From positions 1 through 36,080 of the forward strand of contig CALJAA010000223.1 in the NCBI GenBank assembly GCA_938028465.1: 36,080 nt of DNA, written 5' to 3'. The stretch is from an uncultured Granulosicoccaceae bacterium (GTDB taxonomy: Bacteria > Pseudomonadota > Gammaproteobacteria > Granulosicoccales > Granulosicoccaceae). Below, one piece after another: positions 24,012-34,108 of the stretch. The notes below the pieces were generated by a model, which saw only the letters and a program-made list of their open reading frames with translations, made no database searches and was not told the origin of the DNA. Within the stretch, counting starts at the first letter, position 1, and each line of letters begins with the position of its first letter. The translations under genes were made by a program, and so were the position numbers.

Positions 24012-26246
24012 CTCGCGCCCTTTCCAGTACGTGTCAACTTTCTCCAGCACGCCATCCTGATCCACGACAAAGCTCACCGCTCCGTTAGTACCTGTCATCC
24101 AAAGCTGACTACCAACAGCCTTATAACGTTTAATCACATCTACATGTGGATGCCCATGCCGATTATGACGCCCAGCAGGTATCACCGTGTGTTGTGGCTT
24201 CAAAGCTTGTAAAAACTCAGCCGACGAAGAAGTTGCACTACCATGGTGAGGCGCAGTCATGACGGTTATAGGCAAGTTAAAACCGCGCTCTACTAACTTA
24301 GCCTCTGCACTGTTCTCAATATCCCCAGTTAATAAAAAACGTGATTCACCGTAGTGAATTAACAACACGCAAGATTGATCGTTACGAGAACCTTTGTCGT
24401 ACTCTGTAGGATGCACGAACGCAAACCAAACGCCATCCCATTGCCAGGATTTCCCAGCGGTACAAAATTTCCCTGCGTCACTATCACTCGCAAATACCTC
24501 GAGTTGGGGTTGTGATGCAATTAGGTAGTCCAAACCGGCTGAGTGATCCTCGTCTGCATGCGAGATAACCACCGTATCAACAGTACTGCGGCGTCGGGTT
24601 GCGAGGAACGGTTCCACAACACGCTCCATCATGGTGGATCCTCCAAAGCGCCCTCCCGTGTCAAACAGTAATGTGTGGTTTTTAGTGAATACCGCCACCG
24701 ACAACCCTTGTCCCACATCTAATACATGAACTTCGAGCTGCTTAACCGTTGGCAGCCCATACAGGTAACATGCAACCGGCAGAAGCAAAACCAATGACCA
24801 CCGCCGCAAACGCAGGCCAAGAGGCGCCACCATGACCGCCACAACCAGAAGCGCTACCAACAAAATAGATATGGCCGCTATCGGCAACGCAATTTGGCCA
24901 CCGGGAATACTAGCGACGCTCTGCAAGCCAAGCATTAACCATTTCAATAGGTGCTCCGCAAGCTGCAAAGTGATGCCGGACAAGGTTGGCGAAATAAACA
25001 CCAACAAGGTGGTGATAATGCACAAAGGCACTATCAAGATACCGACAAAAGGCACCGCCAGTAGATTAGCCACGGGAGAAATTAACGAACCGCTACCAAA
25101 AAACCAGGCAGACAATGGCAACATTAATAGGCTTAGCTGCCATTGCAATCGTATTGCTGAAAGCCACTTATTACTTAAATGTTGCCGACCTTGGCCGAGA
25201 TAGATCAGCAGAGCCACAGCAGAAAACGACATGGTGAAGCCAATCGACAATACAGCGGTAGGATCAAATACAGCGATCAACAACGCCGCTGCACATAGGG
25301 CAAAGCTAGCGATCGATGAGCGCCTGGATAGCAGCCCAACACCAACAACGCATAACATGATTAGCGCACGTTGAGTTGGCAGGCTAAAGCCAGCTAGGCC
25401 TGCATAGCAGGCTGCGCATAAAAAACCAAAGACAATAGCAAACGCTGGCTTCGAACAACGAGAATGCAACGGCGCCAATAGCACCCACAAGGCGCTGGCC
25501 AAAAAATATGCAAACGTCGCAACTAACCCAATATGCAACCCGGAGATAGCTAGCAAGTGCACAGTACCGGTATCGCGTAGCACTTCCCATTGAGCATCAG
25601 TAATGCCCGCATTGACACCTAAGGCTAAACCCAATACCAGTGGCACAGTTGGCCCAGAAGACGCAGCCTTAATTTTTTCGGCGAGGCTTTGCCTGATTCG
25701 ATCAATCGACAACCCGTACGCTAGGCTCATGCGCTTGGCTGTTGCCGGTGATCTGACGTAACCAGTGGCGTCGACTCGTGTAATAAAACTGTGACGTTGA
25801 GCATCGAAACTACCGGGATTACCCAAACCCGTCGGCCGTTTTAATCTAACGGAAAATTGCCAGCGTTCCCCCGCTTTTGGCGTTTGAGTAGGCCGATACC
25901 AATTGAGACGAATACGCCTGGGCTGTACAACAGAGCTTGATGTGACCTCATTCAAATAAAGCTGCAGAACACCATCAGATTGCTCAGGCAAACCATCCAC
26001 TACACCCACAACTGTGATCTCAGTCGATCTCATTTCATCAGGCCATTGGTGGTGATTGTTTTGCTTGATGGCGAGGGCAGCGATCACTCCCCCCACCACG
26101 GCTGCAACCGCCATTAAACGCAAGCGCGGCAGCCAGGAACAGACTATAAATACGGTTATAAGGAGCAATAAAAAACCATACAGCTCACTCGAAATTGAAT
26201 AAACTGCGAATTGACCCGCCAGTAAACTTAAACTGACGCGCAACAT
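24000..26246 (-). CDS. comEC: DNA uptake channel ComEC/Rec2
   Basis: Inner-membrane channel taking up single-stranded DNA in natural transformation. At 748 residues it has the usual three parts: an N-terminal membrane and OB-like domain (DUF4131, about 1-180), the Competence domain with many helices (about 190-480, with LLAISGLHIGLVATFAYF and GFSLPTQRALIMLCVV), and a C-terminal metallo-beta-lactamase-like domain with LDVGQGLSVAVF, FDTGG, VVISHADEDHSAGLDYL (about 560) and TAPHHGSATSSS, intact. It is divergent from the DUF2062 gene, as in many gammaproteobacteria. It ends inside the nhaR 3' end. The intact gene suggests competence, if type IV pili and ComEA exist elsewhere. Confidence 0.95.
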   Translation of the reverse strand: MLRVSLSLLAGQFAVYSISSELYGFLLLLITVFIVCSWLPRLRLMAVAAVVGGVIAALAIKQNNHHQWPDEMRSTEITVVGVVDGLPEQSDGVLQLYLNEVTSSSVVQPRRIRLNWYRPTQTPKAGERWQFSVRLKRPTGLGNPGSFDAQRHSFITRVDATGYVRSPATAKRMSLAYGLSIDRIRQSLAEKIKAASSGPTVPLVLGLALGVNAGITDAQWEVLRDTGTVHLLAISGLHIGLVATFAYFLASALWVLLAPLHSRCSKPAFAIVFGFLCAACYAGLAGFSLPTQRALIMLCVVGVGLLSRRSSIASFALCAAALLIAVFDPTAVLSIGFTMSFSAVALLIYLGQGRQHLSNKWLSAIRLQWQLSLLMLPLSAWFFGSGSLISPVANLLAVPFVGILIVPLCIITTLLVFISPTLSGITLQLAEHLLKWLMLGLQSVASIPGGQIALPIAAISILLVALLVVAVMVAPLGLRLRRWSLVLLLPVACYLYGLPTVKQLEVHVLDVGQGLSVAVFTKNHTLLFDTGGRFGGSTMMERVVEPFLATRRRSTVDTVVISHADEDHSAGLDYLIASQPQLEVFASDSDAGKFCTAGKSWQWDGVWFAFVHPTEYDKGSRNDQSCVLLIHYGESRFLLTGDIENSAEAKLVERGFNLPITVMTAPHHGSATSSSAEFLQALKPQHTVIPAGRHNRHGHPHVDVIKRYKAVGSQLWMTGTNGAVSFVVDQDGVLEKVDTYWKGRESVF

Positions 26247-26328
26247 GCGATGACCACAGCTAAGGTTGTTGGCAATCTCGACGTTATTATCACTGTGTGT
26301 GTTGTTTCACAATAAATCGGACACAGTA

Positions 26329-26865
26329 ATGCCGCGCGAATGGCTTCAAGGCCGCCTTCCCAATAACGAGAAAGTAAAAGCACAACTGGGCATGCAGGAT
26401 GCTGATCAGGGGTGGCTTAAGAATCGGCTTTCTGACCCAGCTTTGTGGCACCTGAATAGGCGCTCTGCCGCGGGTGGCATTGCCGTGGGTTTGTTTATTA
26501 GCTGGGTACCAGTACCACTTCAAATGGTAGTGGCCGCTTTTATTGCTGCGGTGTTGCGCGTCCATGTGCCTCTCTCCGTGGTCATGGTGTGGTTCACCAA
26601 TCCTTTGACCATTGTTCCATTACTGTACGCGGCCCGTTATGCCGGGTCAACTATTCTGCAAAAGCCACCGGGCACCAACATGATCGAACTCAGTTTGCCG
26701 GGGTTTTTCTCAAGCCTAACTCAAGCCGGCCCAGTTCTCCTTACCGGTGGGCTGTTCTGCGCAACCATGACGGCCCTATTTGGGTATTTGATTACTTCAA
26801 TGGTTTGGCGTTGGGCAGCGATGCGTAGACGGCGCCGTCGGCTTAGCCGAACAAAAATAGCCTAG
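26329..26865 (+). CDS. DUF2062 membrane protein
   Basis: The 178-residue protein starts at the ATG at 26329 ([16 protein letters not shown]), the normal start of DUF2062 proteins; an upstream TTG at 26266 adds a hydrophobic tail not seen in relatives. The core is [28 protein letters not shown], followed by a hydrophobic helix, [20 protein letters not shown], and a C-terminal helix ending in basic RRRRRRL. There are two to three transmembrane helices. Function is unknown. It is divergent from comEC, 82 bp from its start, and convergent with lolD, whose stop overlaps by four bases. Confidence 0.88.
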   Translation: MPREWLQGRLPNNEKVKAQLGMQDADQGWLKNRLSDPALWHLNRRSAAGGIAVGLFISWVPVPLQMVVAAFIAAVLRVHVPLSVVMVWFTNPLTIVPLLYAARYAGSTILQKPPGTNMIELSLPGFFSSLTQAGPVLLTGGLFCATMTALFGYLITSMVWRWAAMRRRRRRLSRTKIA

Positions 26866-27587
26866 TTAGCGTTCTCAAGCTTACCACCGGTCAGCTTCAA
26901 CACTCGCTGCATTCTATTAGCCAGCTTACGATCATGAGTCACGACTAAAAAACTCGTGCCCAACTCGTTGTTAAGCTCAAGCATCAGTTCATAAACATCC
27001 AACGCAGTTGCCTCATCCAAGTTACCGGTAGGTTCATCCGCCAACACTAAGTGCGGTTTAGTAACCAATGCTCTTGCAACAGCTGTTCGTTGTCTTTCAC
27101 CACCTGATAATTCAGACGGCTTGTGACGGTGTCGCTTTGATAAACCAACTCGATCTAGCAAAGCGCCTGCATGTTCTTTTGCTTTTGCTGGTGAATCACC
27201 TCGTATCAACAATGGCATGCAGACGTTTTCGAGCGCGGTGAATTCGGGCAGTAAATGATGAAATTGATAAATAAAGCCAACGCTCTCATTACGTAATCGG
27301 CCGCGTGCAGCTTGGTTTAGATTTTTTAGATCTTGACCGTTGATGCTTATACTGCCGGACGTAGCTGTATCGAGGCCACCTAACAAATGCAGCAGGGTTG
27401 ATTTACCACTACCGGAAGAACCAATAATCGCGATACGCTCGCCTGCTTCTATTTGTAGCGATAAATCATTGAGCACCTCGACACTCAAATCGCCTTGCTT
27501 GTAGGTACGGTTAATGTTGCTAGCCACTAACACTGGCCGGCCAGAATCGTTTGATGGGTTGTTACCACTCATTGTGCCGTTACTCAT
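26862..27587 (-). CDS. lolD: Lipoprotein-releasing ABC ATPase LolD
   Basis: ATPase of the LolCDE complex that extracts outer-membrane lipoproteins from the inner membrane to LolA. The chosen ATG at 27587 ([11 protein letters not shown]) overlaps the lolC stop by eight bases (ATGAGTAA), giving 241 residues; the upstream frame extension to 27662 lies inside lolC. Walker A is [18 protein letters not shown], with Q-loop [18 protein letters not shown], signature [15 protein letters not shown], Walker [17 protein letters not shown] and the switch His in VVTHDRKLA. The tail [20 protein letters not shown] is LolD-like. It follows lolC in one operon. Confidence 0.96.
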   Translation of the reverse strand: MSNGTMSGNNPSNDSGRPVLVASNINRTYKQGDLSVEVLNDLSLQIEAGERIAIIGSSGSGKSTLLHLLGGLDTATSGSISINGQDLKNLNQAARGRLRNESVGFIYQFHHLLPEFTALENVCMPLLIRGDSPAKAKEHAGALLDRVGLSKRHRHKPSELSGGERQRTAVARALVTKPHLVLADEPTGNLDEATALDVYELMLELNNELGTSFLVVTHDRKLANRMQRVLKLTGGKLENAN

Positions 27588-28827
27588 AAGACAACGCCGA
27601 AGCCGGGTCAGTTTGCGATGCGCGCCAAGCCGGATAAAGCGTTGCCAATACAGACAAACCAAAGGACATCATCACGATGTTTACGACACTAGGCCAACGA
27701 ATATCCGATGGCATCTTATCGATGTAATACACTTCAGGATTAAGCACTGGGCCCGTGAATTTTTCGATAAAGGGCACAACCACATCAATATTGCTCGCCA
27801 GCGCTACACCACCCATAAAACCGACAATTGTGCCAATCAATCCAATTAACGTACCCTGCACCAGAAACGTCATCATGACTGCTTTGGGCGATGCGCCTTG
27901 GGTACGCAGGATCGCTATATCAGCTTGCTTATCCTGCACCATCATCACAAGTGTGGACACGATATTAAATGCAGCTACCGCAACGATAAGGCTCAAGATG
28001 ATAAACATCATCGTCTTTTCCATTTTCACCGCTAAAAAGTAATTAGCATTTTGTTGAGTCCAATCGCTGACGTAATAATTCATGCCCACTGATTGGCGAA
28101 GATCACTCGTAACCAATGGAGCACGATTACTATCAGCAAGTTTAAGCCGTACACCGGTTACGCCCTCTTGCTTTAATAACTTGGCACTGTCTTGCGCGTG
28201 CATCACAGCAAGGTTGCGATCATACTGATACATCCCAAAGCGAAAGATGCCAGTAACAGTAAACCGTTTTAACCTAGGCACAAATCCCATCGGCGTAACA
28301 CTGGCCTCCGGTGTGATAACCGTAACCTTGTCACCAACGATTGCACCTAAGTAACCTGCTAAATCAGAGCCGAGCAGCATGCCAAACTCACCGGGCACTA
28401 AAGCGGCATCAAGAGACTCTGCTCGCTCGAGTTTTTCGTTGAGTTCGGATACCTTGCCTTCTTCATCGGGGAGGATGCCGCGAATGAGTGAGCCAGTGGA
28501 GCGGCCGTTGTGAACCAACATCACCTGCCCCTCTACATAAGGTGCAGCACCTAGCACTTCCGGATGTTGTGATACCTCGTTGGCAACCGACTCCCAATCG
28601 TCCATCGACTCGCCCAGCCCCATGACAGTGGCATGAGACGATGCCCCAACAATGCGCTCAGCCATTTCCTTTTCAAAACCGTTCATAACGGATGTCACGG
28701 TGATGAGCGCGGTCACACCAAGAGCGATACCAACAATAGATATCAAGGAAATGAACGAAATGAAGTGGTTTCGTCTTTTGGCTCGGGTATATCTGAGCCC
28801 GATAAATAGTGGATACGGTTGAAACAT
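27580..28827 (-). CDS. lolC: Lipoprotein-releasing permease LolC/LolE/LolF type
   Basis: Membrane subunit of the lipoprotein release ABC transporter, 415 residues. An N-terminal helix follows [20 protein letters not shown] with [20 protein letters not shown]; the large periplasmic domain (about 50-270) is followed by three transmembrane helices from [20 protein letters not shown] on, with [20 protein letters not shown] and the C-terminal [20 protein letters not shown] typical of LolC/E. Only one such gene lies next to lolD here, so a homodimeric LolF-type complex is likely unless lolE is elsewhere. It is divergent from mfd across 178 bp. Confidence 0.92.
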   Translation of the reverse strand: MFQPYPLFIGLRYTRAKRRNHFISFISLISIVGIALGVTALITVTSVMNGFEKEMAERIVGASSHATVMGLGESMDDWESVANEVSQHPEVLGAAPYVEGQVMLVHNGRSTGSLIRGILPDEEGKVSELNEKLERAESLDAALVPGEFGMLLGSDLAGYLGAIVGDKVTVITPEASVTPMGFVPRLKRFTVTGIFRFGMYQYDRNLAVMHAQDSAKLLKQEGVTGVRLKLADSNRAPLVTSDLRQSVGMNYYVSDWTQQNANYFLAVKMEKTMMFIILSLIVAVAAFNIVSTLVMMVQDKQADIAILRTQGASPKAVMMTFLVQGTLIGLIGTIVGFMGGVALASNIDVVVPFIEKFTGPVLNPEVYYIDKMPSDIRWPSVVNIVMMSFGLSVLATLYPAWRASQTDPASALSYE

Positions 28828-29005
28828 GTTTTAGAGTTGTTGTTTAGCCATGTTGCTTAAAAAGGATAAATGCTGACATTCAGACCGCTGTACGCAGAAT
28901 GGTTCGCAGCATTTGCCGCCAATCAACCGTTCACTTATCAGTATAGGAAATATGGGACAATTAGCGAAGGAATCCTAACCCCAGACCAAAAGCTTACTCA
29001 AATTG

Positions 29006-32000
29006 ATGACAGGCAATAAACAACTTGTAACGCTATTGCCTGCCCCCGATCTGCCAAAAGCGCAATCTGGTGCTCAGCAAACATGGGGCCAGCTCTATGG
29101 CTGTGCTGAGGCATTAGCCATTGCCGATTACGCTGCGACGCAGTCTGGCTTGGTCGTAGTGGTCGCGGCCAATACAACTGAACTACTGCATTTAGAGGCT
29201 GAGCTGCAGTTTTTTTGCCAAGATCGCGTCGATTTACACACCTTTAGTGATTGGGAAACACTCACCTACGATCGAGTCTCGCCACATCAGGACATCATTT
29301 CCCAGCGCATCAAAACGCTGTATCACTTACCTGCGCAAAAAACCGGCATCTTATTACTCACCACGCCTGCATTAATGCTGCGTTTACCACCCGCGTCGTT
29401 TTTGCAAAAGCATGCCCTAATGATCAGCACGGGTGACCAGCTAGCAATTGATCAATTTCGTGTCAATTTAGCCGAGGCCGGCTACCGCAATGTGTCGCAA
29501 GTAGAGAGTCATGGCGAGTTCGCTGTGCGCGGGTCAATACTCGATTTATTCCCGATGAGCAGTAAGGTGCCATTTCGAGTTGAGTTTTTCGATGATGAAA
29601 TCGAGACGATCCGTAGCTTCGACCCAGACACTCAGCGCGGTGTAGACAAGGTCGATCAGATCTCTTTGCTACCGGCACATGAGTTCCCGTTGAACGAAGA
29701 AGGCATAGCCCTCTTTCGAAAACAGTTTAGAAACACCTTTGAAGCCGAGAGTAAAAATTGCCCGATCTATCGTGAAGTATCGGAAGGCAGAGCACCCGCG
29801 GGGATCGAATACTACACGCCTCTATTTTTTGAAGAAACCTCGGTGCTGTTCGATTACATCCCCAGCGACGCTCAACTGATCTTTGCTGATGAAGCCGCTA
29901 AGTCGATGCAGCTGTTTTGGGAAAATACCGAAGAACGCTTTGAGCAACGGCGGCACGATGTTGAACGCCCAATACTGCCGCCAGATCAATTATTTTTATC
30001 ACCGGCCGAAGTTGAACAACACCTACAAGACAGGCATTGCATCAACACACAGCGCTATGAAATAGAAAACCCCGGTAATAACGCCGCTAACTTACCTACC
30101 TATACGCCAGGCTTGTACCCATCTGAAGCACGCAGTGATCAACCCTTAGCTGCGCTGAAACGGTTTATTGATGATTTTAAAGGTCGTGTTTTGTTTGTCG
30201 CGGAATCCACTGGCCGACGCGAAACCATGATGGATATGCTGGTGGGCAACCAGCTCAAAGTTAAAACGGTGGATAGTTGGGTCGATTTTTTATCTGAGAA
30301 GCGCAACCTTTGCCTTACCACTGCACCGCTCGAGCGCGGCCTGCACTTGCCACTGCAATCGGTTGCGATCATCACAGAATCGCAGTTGGGCTCAGGCCGA
30401 ATAAAACAGCGTGAACGCAAGCGGCCCACTCGTGATTCAGATGCCATCATCGCCAATCTTGCTGATTTAAACATCGGCGACCCTGTGGTGCATATCGACA
30501 ATGGCGTGGGCCGTTATCAAGGCCTAACTAGGCTAACCATCGGCGAACACGAAAACGAGTTTCTGACTATTCACTACTTTGGTGACGACAAACTCTATGT
30601 ACCCGTCTCAGCGCTTCATCTGATTAGTCGTTACACCGGTTCAAGTGCAGATACTGCTCCACTGCATAAGCTCGGTAGCGAAGTGTGGCAAAAGGCAAAG
30701 CGCCGGGCTGCTGAAAAAGCCTACGACGTTGCTGCTGAGTTATTAGAGATACACGCTAGACGTGCCGCACGCAAGGGGTTTGCCTTCCCGGGGCAATCCA
30801 ATAACTACGAAGCGTTTAGTCAAGCCTTTGCCTTTGAAGAAACACCGGATCAATTCACCGCCATCGAGGCGGTAGTGAAAGATTTACGCTCACAACAACC
30901 CACTGATCGCGTTGTTTGCGGTGATGTGGGTTTTGGTAAAACCGAAGTGGCTATGCGAGCAGCATTTGTGGCTGTGGATGCGGGTAAGCAAGTGGCTGTA
31001 TTGGTACCCACTACATTGTTAGCCAAACAACATCATCAAAATTTTATGGACCGTTTTGCCGATTGGCCAGTACAGATCGAATCGATATCACGTTTTGGTA
31101 CAGCTAAAGAGCAGAAGGCTATATTGGAAAAGGTAGCCAGTGGCGGTATCGACATTATCATTGGCACGCACAAGCTATTACAAAAAGGGATAAAGTATAA
31201 AAACCTTGGCTTGGTCATAATTGATGAAGAGCATCGCTTTGGTGTGCGCCATAAGGAACACATGAAAGCACTGCGTGCAGAAGTTGATATCGTTACCTTA
31301 ACCGCAACACCCATACCGCGAACGCTCAATATGGGTTTGGCGGGCATGCGCGATTTATCGATTATTGCTACCCCACCGCAACACCGGCATGCTATCAAAA
31401 CGTTTGTTGGCGAGTGGTCAGATTCGCAAGTTCGCGAAGCTTGCGAGCGCGAGTTAGCGCGTGGCGGCCAGGTTTATTTTCTACACAATGAAGTGAACAC
31501 CATTGAACGCATGACGCGCACCTTGGAGGAGATCGTACCCAATGCTCGTGTGCAATATGCTCACGGGCAAATGCGCGAATCAGATCTAGAAGCAGTCATG
31601 GTTGATTTTTATCACCAGCGTTTCAATATATTAGTAAGTACCACCATTATCGAAAGCGGGATCGACGTACCCACCGCTAACACCATCATTATTAATCGTG
31701 CCGACAAACTCGGCTTAGCGCAATTACACCAACTGCGCGGTCGCGTTGGACGAAGCCACCACCGCGCGTACGCCTATTTGATCACGCCCCCTAAAGGTGC
31801 GATGACGGCAGATGCTGAAAAACGATTGGCTGCGATTGAATCATTAGAAGATCTAGGTGTTGGTTTCACACTCGCAACACATGATCTAGAAATCCGCGGC
31901 GCAGGCGAACTACTCGGCGAAGGGCAATCTGGGCAAATACAAGAAATCGGCTTTACCTTATATTCCGAATTACTCGACCGCGCGGTTCAGGCACTCAAAG

Positions 32001-32482
32001 CGGGCAAGCTACCCGACTATGACAAACCTTTGGCATACGGTACTGAGGTCGATTTAGGTGTACCCGCCCTTCTGCCACAAGATTACGTTCCTGACGTGCA
32101 TCAGCGCTTAATGCTATACAAACGTATTGCTAGCGCTAAAGATGCAGAAGAACTGATCGATCTAAAAGCTGAGCTAATTGATCGGTTTGGTTTGCTGCCA
32201 CCGCAAGCGCAAAATCTCTTTGATGTAACGGCCGCCAAACATCGTTGCACTGAACTCGGTATTGAGCGATTACAGCTCAATCCTGGCGGTGGACGGATCA
32301 TTTTTGATCCAAAACCGAAGGTTGATCCATTAACGCTGATAACGCTGATACAACGAAAGCCGGACATCTACCGCTTCGATGGCAAACAGACATTGAGATT
32401 TGTGCGAGAATTCAGCTCAGTTGAGCAAAGTCGAGAGTTTTTAGATGAGCTGCTTACCCTATTGTCCACACGCAGTAGCTAA
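29006..32482 (+). CDS. mfd: Transcription-repair coupling factor
   Basis: Removes RNA polymerase stalled at DNA lesions and recruits UvrA. The protein is 1158 residues, the normal length. Domain order: UvrB-like D1/D2 (about 1-330, with LLTTPALMLRLPP and FAVRGSILDLFP), the D3 linker, the RNAP-interacting domain (about 485-555, with GDPVVHIDNGVGRYQGL), the SF2 translocase D5-D6 with Walker A GDVGFGKTE (about 639), DEEH (about 740), TATPIPRTL and the translocation module GRVGRSHHRAYAYL (about 912), then the C-terminal D7. The ATG at 29006 is preferred to the TTG at 29003. csiV follows after 74 bp. Confidence 0.98.
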   Translation: MTGNKQLVTLLPAPDLPKAQSGAQQTWGQLYGCAEALAIADYAATQSGLVVVVAANTTELLHLEAELQFFCQDRVDLHTFSDWETLTYDRVSPHQDIISQRIKTLYHLPAQKTGILLLTTPALMLRLPPASFLQKHALMISTGDQLAIDQFRVNLAEAGYRNVSQVESHGEFAVRGSILDLFPMSSKVPFRVEFFDDEIETIRSFDPDTQRGVDKVDQISLLPAHEFPLNEEGIALFRKQFRNTFEAESKNCPIYREVSEGRAPAGIEYYTPLFFEETSVLFDYIPSDAQLIFADEAAKSMQLFWENTEERFEQRRHDVERPILPPDQLFLSPAEVEQHLQDRHCINTQRYEIENPGNNAANLPTYTPGLYPSEARSDQPLAALKRFIDDFKGRVLFVAESTGRRETMMDMLVGNQLKVKTVDSWVDFLSEKRNLCLTTAPLERGLHLPLQSVAIITESQLGSGRIKQRERKRPTRDSDAIIANLADLNIGDPVVHIDNGVGRYQGLTRLTIGEHENEFLTIHYFGDDKLYVPVSALHLISRYTGSSADTAPLHKLGSEVWQKAKRRAAEKAYDVAAELLEIHARRAARKGFAFPGQSNNYEAFSQAFAFEETPDQFTAIEAVVKDLRSQQPTDRVVCGDVGFGKTEVAMRAAFVAVDAGKQVAVLVPTTLLAKQHHQNFMDRFADWPVQIESISRFGTAKEQKAILEKVASGGIDIIIGTHKLLQKGIKYKNLGLVIIDEEHRFGVRHKEHMKALRAEVDIVTLTATPIPRTLNMGLAGMRDLSIIATPPQHRHAIKTFVGEWSDSQVREACERELARGGQVYFLHNEVNTIERMTRTLEEIVPNARVQYAHGQMRESDLEAVMVDFYHQRFNILVSTTIIESGIDVPTANTIIINRADKLGLAQLHQLRGRVGRSHHRAYAYLITPPKGAMTADAEKRLAAIESLEDLGVGFTLATHDLEIRGAGELLGEGQSGQIQEIGFTLYSELLDRAVQALKAGKLPDYDKPLAYGTEVDLGVPALLPQDYVPDVHQRLMLYKRIASAKDAEELIDLKAELIDRFGLLPPQAQNLFDVTAAKHRCTELGIERLQLNPGGGRIIFDPKPKVDPLTLITLIQRKPDIYRFDGKQTLRFVREFSSVEQSREFLDELLTLLSTRSS

Positions 32483-32556
32483 GCAGAATCTGTTCAAGCT
32501 ATTGTTCAAGTGGTAGTGAGATACTCAACATAGGCATTACATAAGGCGCCAGGCCC

Positions 32557-33252
32557 ATGCAACTAACAAGCATTACGATCAAACTCCTGCAAGCACTAAC
32601 GCAACCTCTCCGGCTGCTAACGCTAGCCGTGCTGTTACTCGGCCTTGGCGGAATGGCGCATGCCAAAGACTATATGGTCGAAGTGATTGTGTTTGAACAC
32701 CTGGACAAGAATGACACTGCAATACCCGGCAACTTGATTTACCCCAAGCTCGCCCGCTCCATGGGGCTAACCAGTGAACGCGCTCAAAACGCCGGTTTTC
32801 AGTTGGTCACAGACGGGTTATCGATGACCGAAAGCGCTGAGAAGATTAAATCACAAGGGCGCTATCGTCTACTTAAGCATTTCGCATGGCGTCAACCTGG
32901 GCTAGAACGCAAAGAGGCAAAAGCGGTACGCATCAATCTTGGGCAAGCGACAACTGTCTATTTGCCAGAAGATCTAAAGCCTTACAAACAATTTATACCG
33001 GCCAGCAGCCAACCTCAAGCTGATCGCACACGCGAAATCAGAACAACCACAGTCAACGGAACCATCAAGGTATCACTTGGGCGGTTTTTGCATATGGATG
33101 CCCACATGGTGTTTACCGATACCGAAACAGGCACTAGCTATGGCCTGTCGCAAAGCCGAAAAATGCGCAGCCGCGAACTCCATTACATTGATAATCAACG
33201 CTTTGGCATCCTGACGCGTATCTTGCCCATTGAAGGTGACGCGGGTTCTTGA
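32557..33252 (+). CDS. csiV: CsiV-family periplasmic protein
   Basis: CsiV (found in Vibrio) is a periplasmic peptidoglycan-binding protein that activates the LpoA-PBP1a cell-wall synthase. The protein is 231 residues with a signal peptide (about 1-36, LLTLAVLLLGLGGMAHA then KDY). The mature protein begins YMVEVIVFEHLD, and later FAWRQPGL, GTIKVSLGRFLHMDAHMVF and SQSRKMRSRELHYIDNQRFG match the family pattern. Position directly after mfd agrees with that family. Assignment rests on these patterns and the neighbour, as I cannot run a search. Confidence 0.8.
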   Translation: MQLTSITIKLLQALTQPLRLLTLAVLLLGLGGMAHAKDYMVEVIVFEHLDKNDTAIPGNLIYPKLARSMGLTSERAQNAGFQLVTDGLSMTESAEKIKSQGRYRLLKHFAWRQPGLERKEAKAVRINLGQATTVYLPEDLKPYKQFIPASSQPQADRTREIRTTTVNGTIKVSLGRFLHMDAHMVFTDTETGTSYGLSQSRKMRSRELHYIDNQRFGILTRILPIEGDAGS

Positions 33253-33376
33253 ACCGCAATAATGAGCTAGTTACAACTCTGTAGGCTAGGCCACAAAAAA
33301 CTAGCCACTGTTCAGTATCGGTTCAGTGCTCAAGCCCTAGCATCATCCTACGCAATAACCAAAGCGGGATGAACTC

Positions 33377-34003
33377 ATGAAAACAATACTGACCACCACA
33401 CTAATAGCGCTCACGATTTCCACCACAGCTTTTGCTGATCGTTCAAAGTCACGACCTAACCAATTTGTTGAATACGCGAAAGTCGTTAATGTACTACCCG
33501 TCTATAAGCAAGTTAGCTATCAACAGCCCAAGCGAGAATGTTGGATTGAAGATCAGCAGCATGTCATCCGTTATGAAGGCCATGACAAAATACGCCGCAA
33601 CCATTCGCGCGGCAGTGGTGACGTCCTCATCGGTGGTGTTATTGGCGGCGTGATTGGTAATCAACTAACACGCAAAAGCAGTAACGGCGCTAGAACCGGC
33701 GCAACTGTAGCCGGCGCCATAATCGGATCAGCCCTAGCGGGTGAATCTAACCACCGAAGCAGCCGAAACAAGCGTCATCGCAGGCACTCAGATTCGAGCC
33801 ATAATCGCTACAATCCTCAACCAGTTTATGAAACACGTCCCGTTAAACGGTGTGAAAATACGACGGAGACACATTACGAGGAACGACTTCAAGGTTACGA
33901 TGTTACCTACCGCTACCGAGGTGAGAACTTCAAAACTCGGATGAAGCGAGATCCAGGCGACCGAATAAAGGTACAAGTATCGGTTCGGCCTCTAAAATAT
34001 TAA
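33377..34003 (+). CDS. YcfJ-like glycine-zipper periplasmic protein
   Basis: A 208-residue protein with a signal peptide (1-20, cleaved at AFA/DRS). The mature part has YAKVVNVLPVYKQVSYQQPK then RECW, a glycine-zipper double helix at about 86-122 (GGVIGGVIGNQ and AGAIIGSALAGES), a His/Arg-rich insert, and a C-terminal domain with CENTTETHYEERLQGYDVTY ending in RMKRDPGDRIKV. This order matches E. coli YcfJ, whose role is not settled. Cys55 and the Cys near 158 could form a disulfide. It has a plausible ribosome binding site (CGGGA) and its own upstream region after csiV. Confidence 0.8.
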   Translation: MKTILTTTLIALTISTTAFADRSKSRPNQFVEYAKVVNVLPVYKQVSYQQPKRECWIEDQQHVIRYEGHDKIRRNHSRGSGDVLIGGVIGGVIGNQLTRKSSNGARTGATVAGAIIGSALAGESNHRSSRNKRHRRHSDSSHNRYNPQPVYETRPVKRCENTTETHYEERLQGYDVTYRYRGENFKTRMKRDPGDRIKVQVSVRPLKY

Positions 34004-34062
34004 ACTATATCTGTAACCTGCACATATCAATAACGACAAAGGCGTAAGGACATAGCCGCAGG

Positions 34063-34088
34063 CACATAGGTACAACACATAGGTACAG
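34063..34088 (+). promoter_or_regulatory. 13-bp tandem repeat upstream of the PepSY-like/phoP/phoQ unit
   Basis: CACATAGGTACAA is followed at once by CACATAGGTACAG, 12 of 13 bases the same. A degenerate third copy, ACATAG at 34050-34055, lies 14 bases further upstream. The array sits 20 bp before the start of the small secreted protein gene. OmpR-family regulators often bind tandem direct repeats, so a role as autoregulatory site is plausible, though it does not match the E. coli PhoP box. Confidence 0.5.
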
Positions 34089-34108
34089 AAGGGTAAGCAC
34101 AGAAACAT

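Noticed and set aside
26266-26328. TTG start adding 21 residues to the DUF2062 protein
   Set aside because: Related proteins start at the MPRxW-like sequence, and the extension runs through the promoter region facing comEC.
27588-27662. Upstream extension of lolD
   Set aside because: It lies within the lolC 3' end in another frame; the ATG overlapping the lolC stop is the standard coupled start.
33276-33310. GGCTAG...CTAGCC hairpin with an A-rich loop as csiV terminator
   Set aside because: The stem is only six pairs and no T run follows, so it was not listed as a terminator.
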